Positions 63,256 through 64,000 of a stretch of 64,000 bases of DNA are shown in pieces (position 1 is the stretch's first letter; each line of letters begins with the position of its first letter). The stretch lies in assembly GCA_965226155.1 (NCBI GenBank), contig OZ245331.1, positions 124,001 to 188,000 on the forward strand. Direction: 5' to 3'. The translations under genes were made by a program, and so were the position numbers. The DNA is from G965226155 sp965226155. GTDB lineage: Bacteria; Pseudomonadota; Gammaproteobacteria; Eutrophobiales; Eutrophobiaceae. A model generated the notes under the pieces. The model had not been told where the DNA came from. It searched no databases and saw only the letters and a program-made list of their open reading frames with translations.

Positions 63256-63993
63256 ATGAACAAACGGGTTTCATTTATGCACTTTAAGATTTTACTATTT
63301 AGTACATTAATATTCTTTAGCTTGGCTATTCATGCTGCAAATGGTGAAAAGATGAGATTATGGAGTATTAAAGAACTGGCTAAAGCACCCACTGAAACAA
63401 TTAAGCTCCGAAATAGTAAAGACAGAGTAGTCGGTACCGTAAATGTTAATCAACTCGTTAATATTTACGCTGCTACGGTTGCAATAGAGGAAGTAGCCGA
63501 AATTCATGCAGAGTTAGTGTTAACTCCAGGTGACGACCCTAATGCGTTTGCAACGATAGGTAAAATACTGGATGGCAAATTAGTTGACCCAGAAGGTAAG
63601 GACGGGGAAGAAATTAATATTATGGGTCTCAATTTTGGGATACTGGCTATGCTAGGCAATGATTATGATGCAGCGGCAGCAGTAATCGGGCATGAACTTG
63701 CCCATTTGAAACTGAATCATTATGAAGACAGCAAGGAAGCAATGAAAAAAACTCCTGACGGGAGAATTACAGCTGCCAATACTAAATACAGCCGAGATAA
63801 TGAGCGTGAAGCCGACTATCTAGGCGTGATTTGGTCTATTGAAGCAGGTTACGATCCAAATGGCGTTGTCCGCGCGCAAGAGTCCCTCTACAATTTGTAC
63901 AAAAGAAAAGGAGGCTCATTCGGATCGTCTCACCCATCAAGTATCGAAAGGATAACAGTATTAAAATCGCTAGTTCGAAGATTATCTCGCTAA
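63256..63993 (+). CDS. M48-family metalloprotease, secreted
   Basis: The 245-aa protein has a signal peptide (about 1-28, ending AIHAA; a second ATG at 63277 gives a more standard leader) and the M48 zinc site H146-E-L-A-H150 in VIGHELAHLKLNHYED, with the third ligand in RDNEREADYLG. Such proteases, like BepA or LoiP, cleave or refold faulty outer-membrane proteins. The domain is at family size, and the terminal HPSSIERI segment is typical. It follows the lipoprotein genes by 21 bases, and is probably a quality-control or processing enzyme for the cluster. Confidence 0.88.
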   Translation: MNKRVSFMHFKILLFSTLIFFSLAIHAANGEKMRLWSIKELAKAPTETIKLRNSKDRVVGTVNVNQLVNIYAATVAIEEVAEIHAELVLTPGDDPNAFATIGKILDGKLVDPEGKDGEEINIMGLNFGILAMLGNDYDAAAAVIGHELAHLKLNHYEDSKEAMKKTPDGRITAANTKYSRDNEREADYLGVIWSIEAGYDPNGVVRAQESLYNLYKRKGGSFGSSHPSSIERITVLKSLVRRLSR

Positions 63994-64000
63994 ATTACCA

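Noticed and set aside
49124..63993. Zorya or type VI secretion as an explanation for the envelope cluster
   Set aside because: No OmpA-like ZorB, no Zorya helicase or nuclease, and none of the core T6SS proteins; only single shared domains (MotA-like, FHA).

Overview
The window looks like a moderately AT-rich gammaproteobacterial chromosome. MltF, SrkA, LexA, FadE, a HisN-type phosphatase, MsrB and a tyrosine/aspartate aminotransferase all have gammaproteobacterial lengths and motifs. It is loaded with mobile DNA: one IS6, three IS30 copies, an IS1595-family transposon and a large serine recombinase. The host is not identifiable to genus from the sequence. A marine or host-associated lifestyle is only a guess from the IS load.

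Layout. (1) 1-5009: two divergent operons for cyclic amide/hydantoin breakdown. On minus are a TRZ/ATZ-type amidohydrolase (cut by the window edge) and an L-2-amino-thiazoline-4-carboxylate hydrolase-family protein. On plus are D-hydantoinase, N-carbamoyl-D-amino acid hydrolase (E47-K127-C172 all present) and a secreted SnoaL-like protein. (2) 5128-24898: a GC-richer defence island between an IS6 element and a tRNA-Ser gene. It holds a defence-like operon cut at both ends (5'-truncated large protein, 357-aa protein, 1840-aa YprA/DruE-like DUF1998 helicase, 3'-truncated RecB-like nuclease), a NucS-like DUF91 nuclease, a GIY-YIG nuclease, an MmeI-type restriction-modification fusion, a nucleoside deoxyribosyltransferase-like protein with an unknown partner, and a DUF2924 plus large serine recombinase pair. 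(3) 24930-34000: IS30 copy A, mltF, srkA, and lexA with a GTTC-N7-GTTC operator. Next is a complete 2.3-kb IS1595-family transposon with perfect 27-bp ends and an 8-bp target duplication. It carries a proteasome-fold Ntn-hydrolase operon as passenger. msrB, a YceI protein and a glutathionyl-hydroquinone reductase follow. (4) 34049-44098: two paralogous alpha-hydroxyacid oxidases, each with a Tat-like leader and an internal CxxCH, then a formylglycine-generating enzyme, then a tandem duplication of a TolB/TPR + DUF6152 gene pair, one copy damaged by IS30 copy B. (5) 44294-48845: aminotransferase, HisN-type phosphatase and fadE.

(6) 49124-63993 is the most interesting part: a co-directional envelope cluster that I cannot match to a named system. 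It encodes a secreted TPR protein with a TonB-like C-terminus, lipoproteins, a membrane-anchored TPR/PEGA-like protein, a PEGA-repeat protein ending in an FGE-like domain without the catalytic cysteines, and a MotA/TolQ/ExbB proton channel. It continues with a degenerate actin/Hsp70-fold protein ending in an FHA-like domain and two consecutive VWA proteins. Both VWA proteins start with an ExbD/TolR-like transmembrane helix (Asp17 followed by CGFGA). Two more lipoproteins and an M48 metalloprotease close the cluster. I infer a proton-driven stator complex whose B subunits carry VWA domains instead of OmpA or ExbD heads. IS30 copy C splits the cluster near its start.
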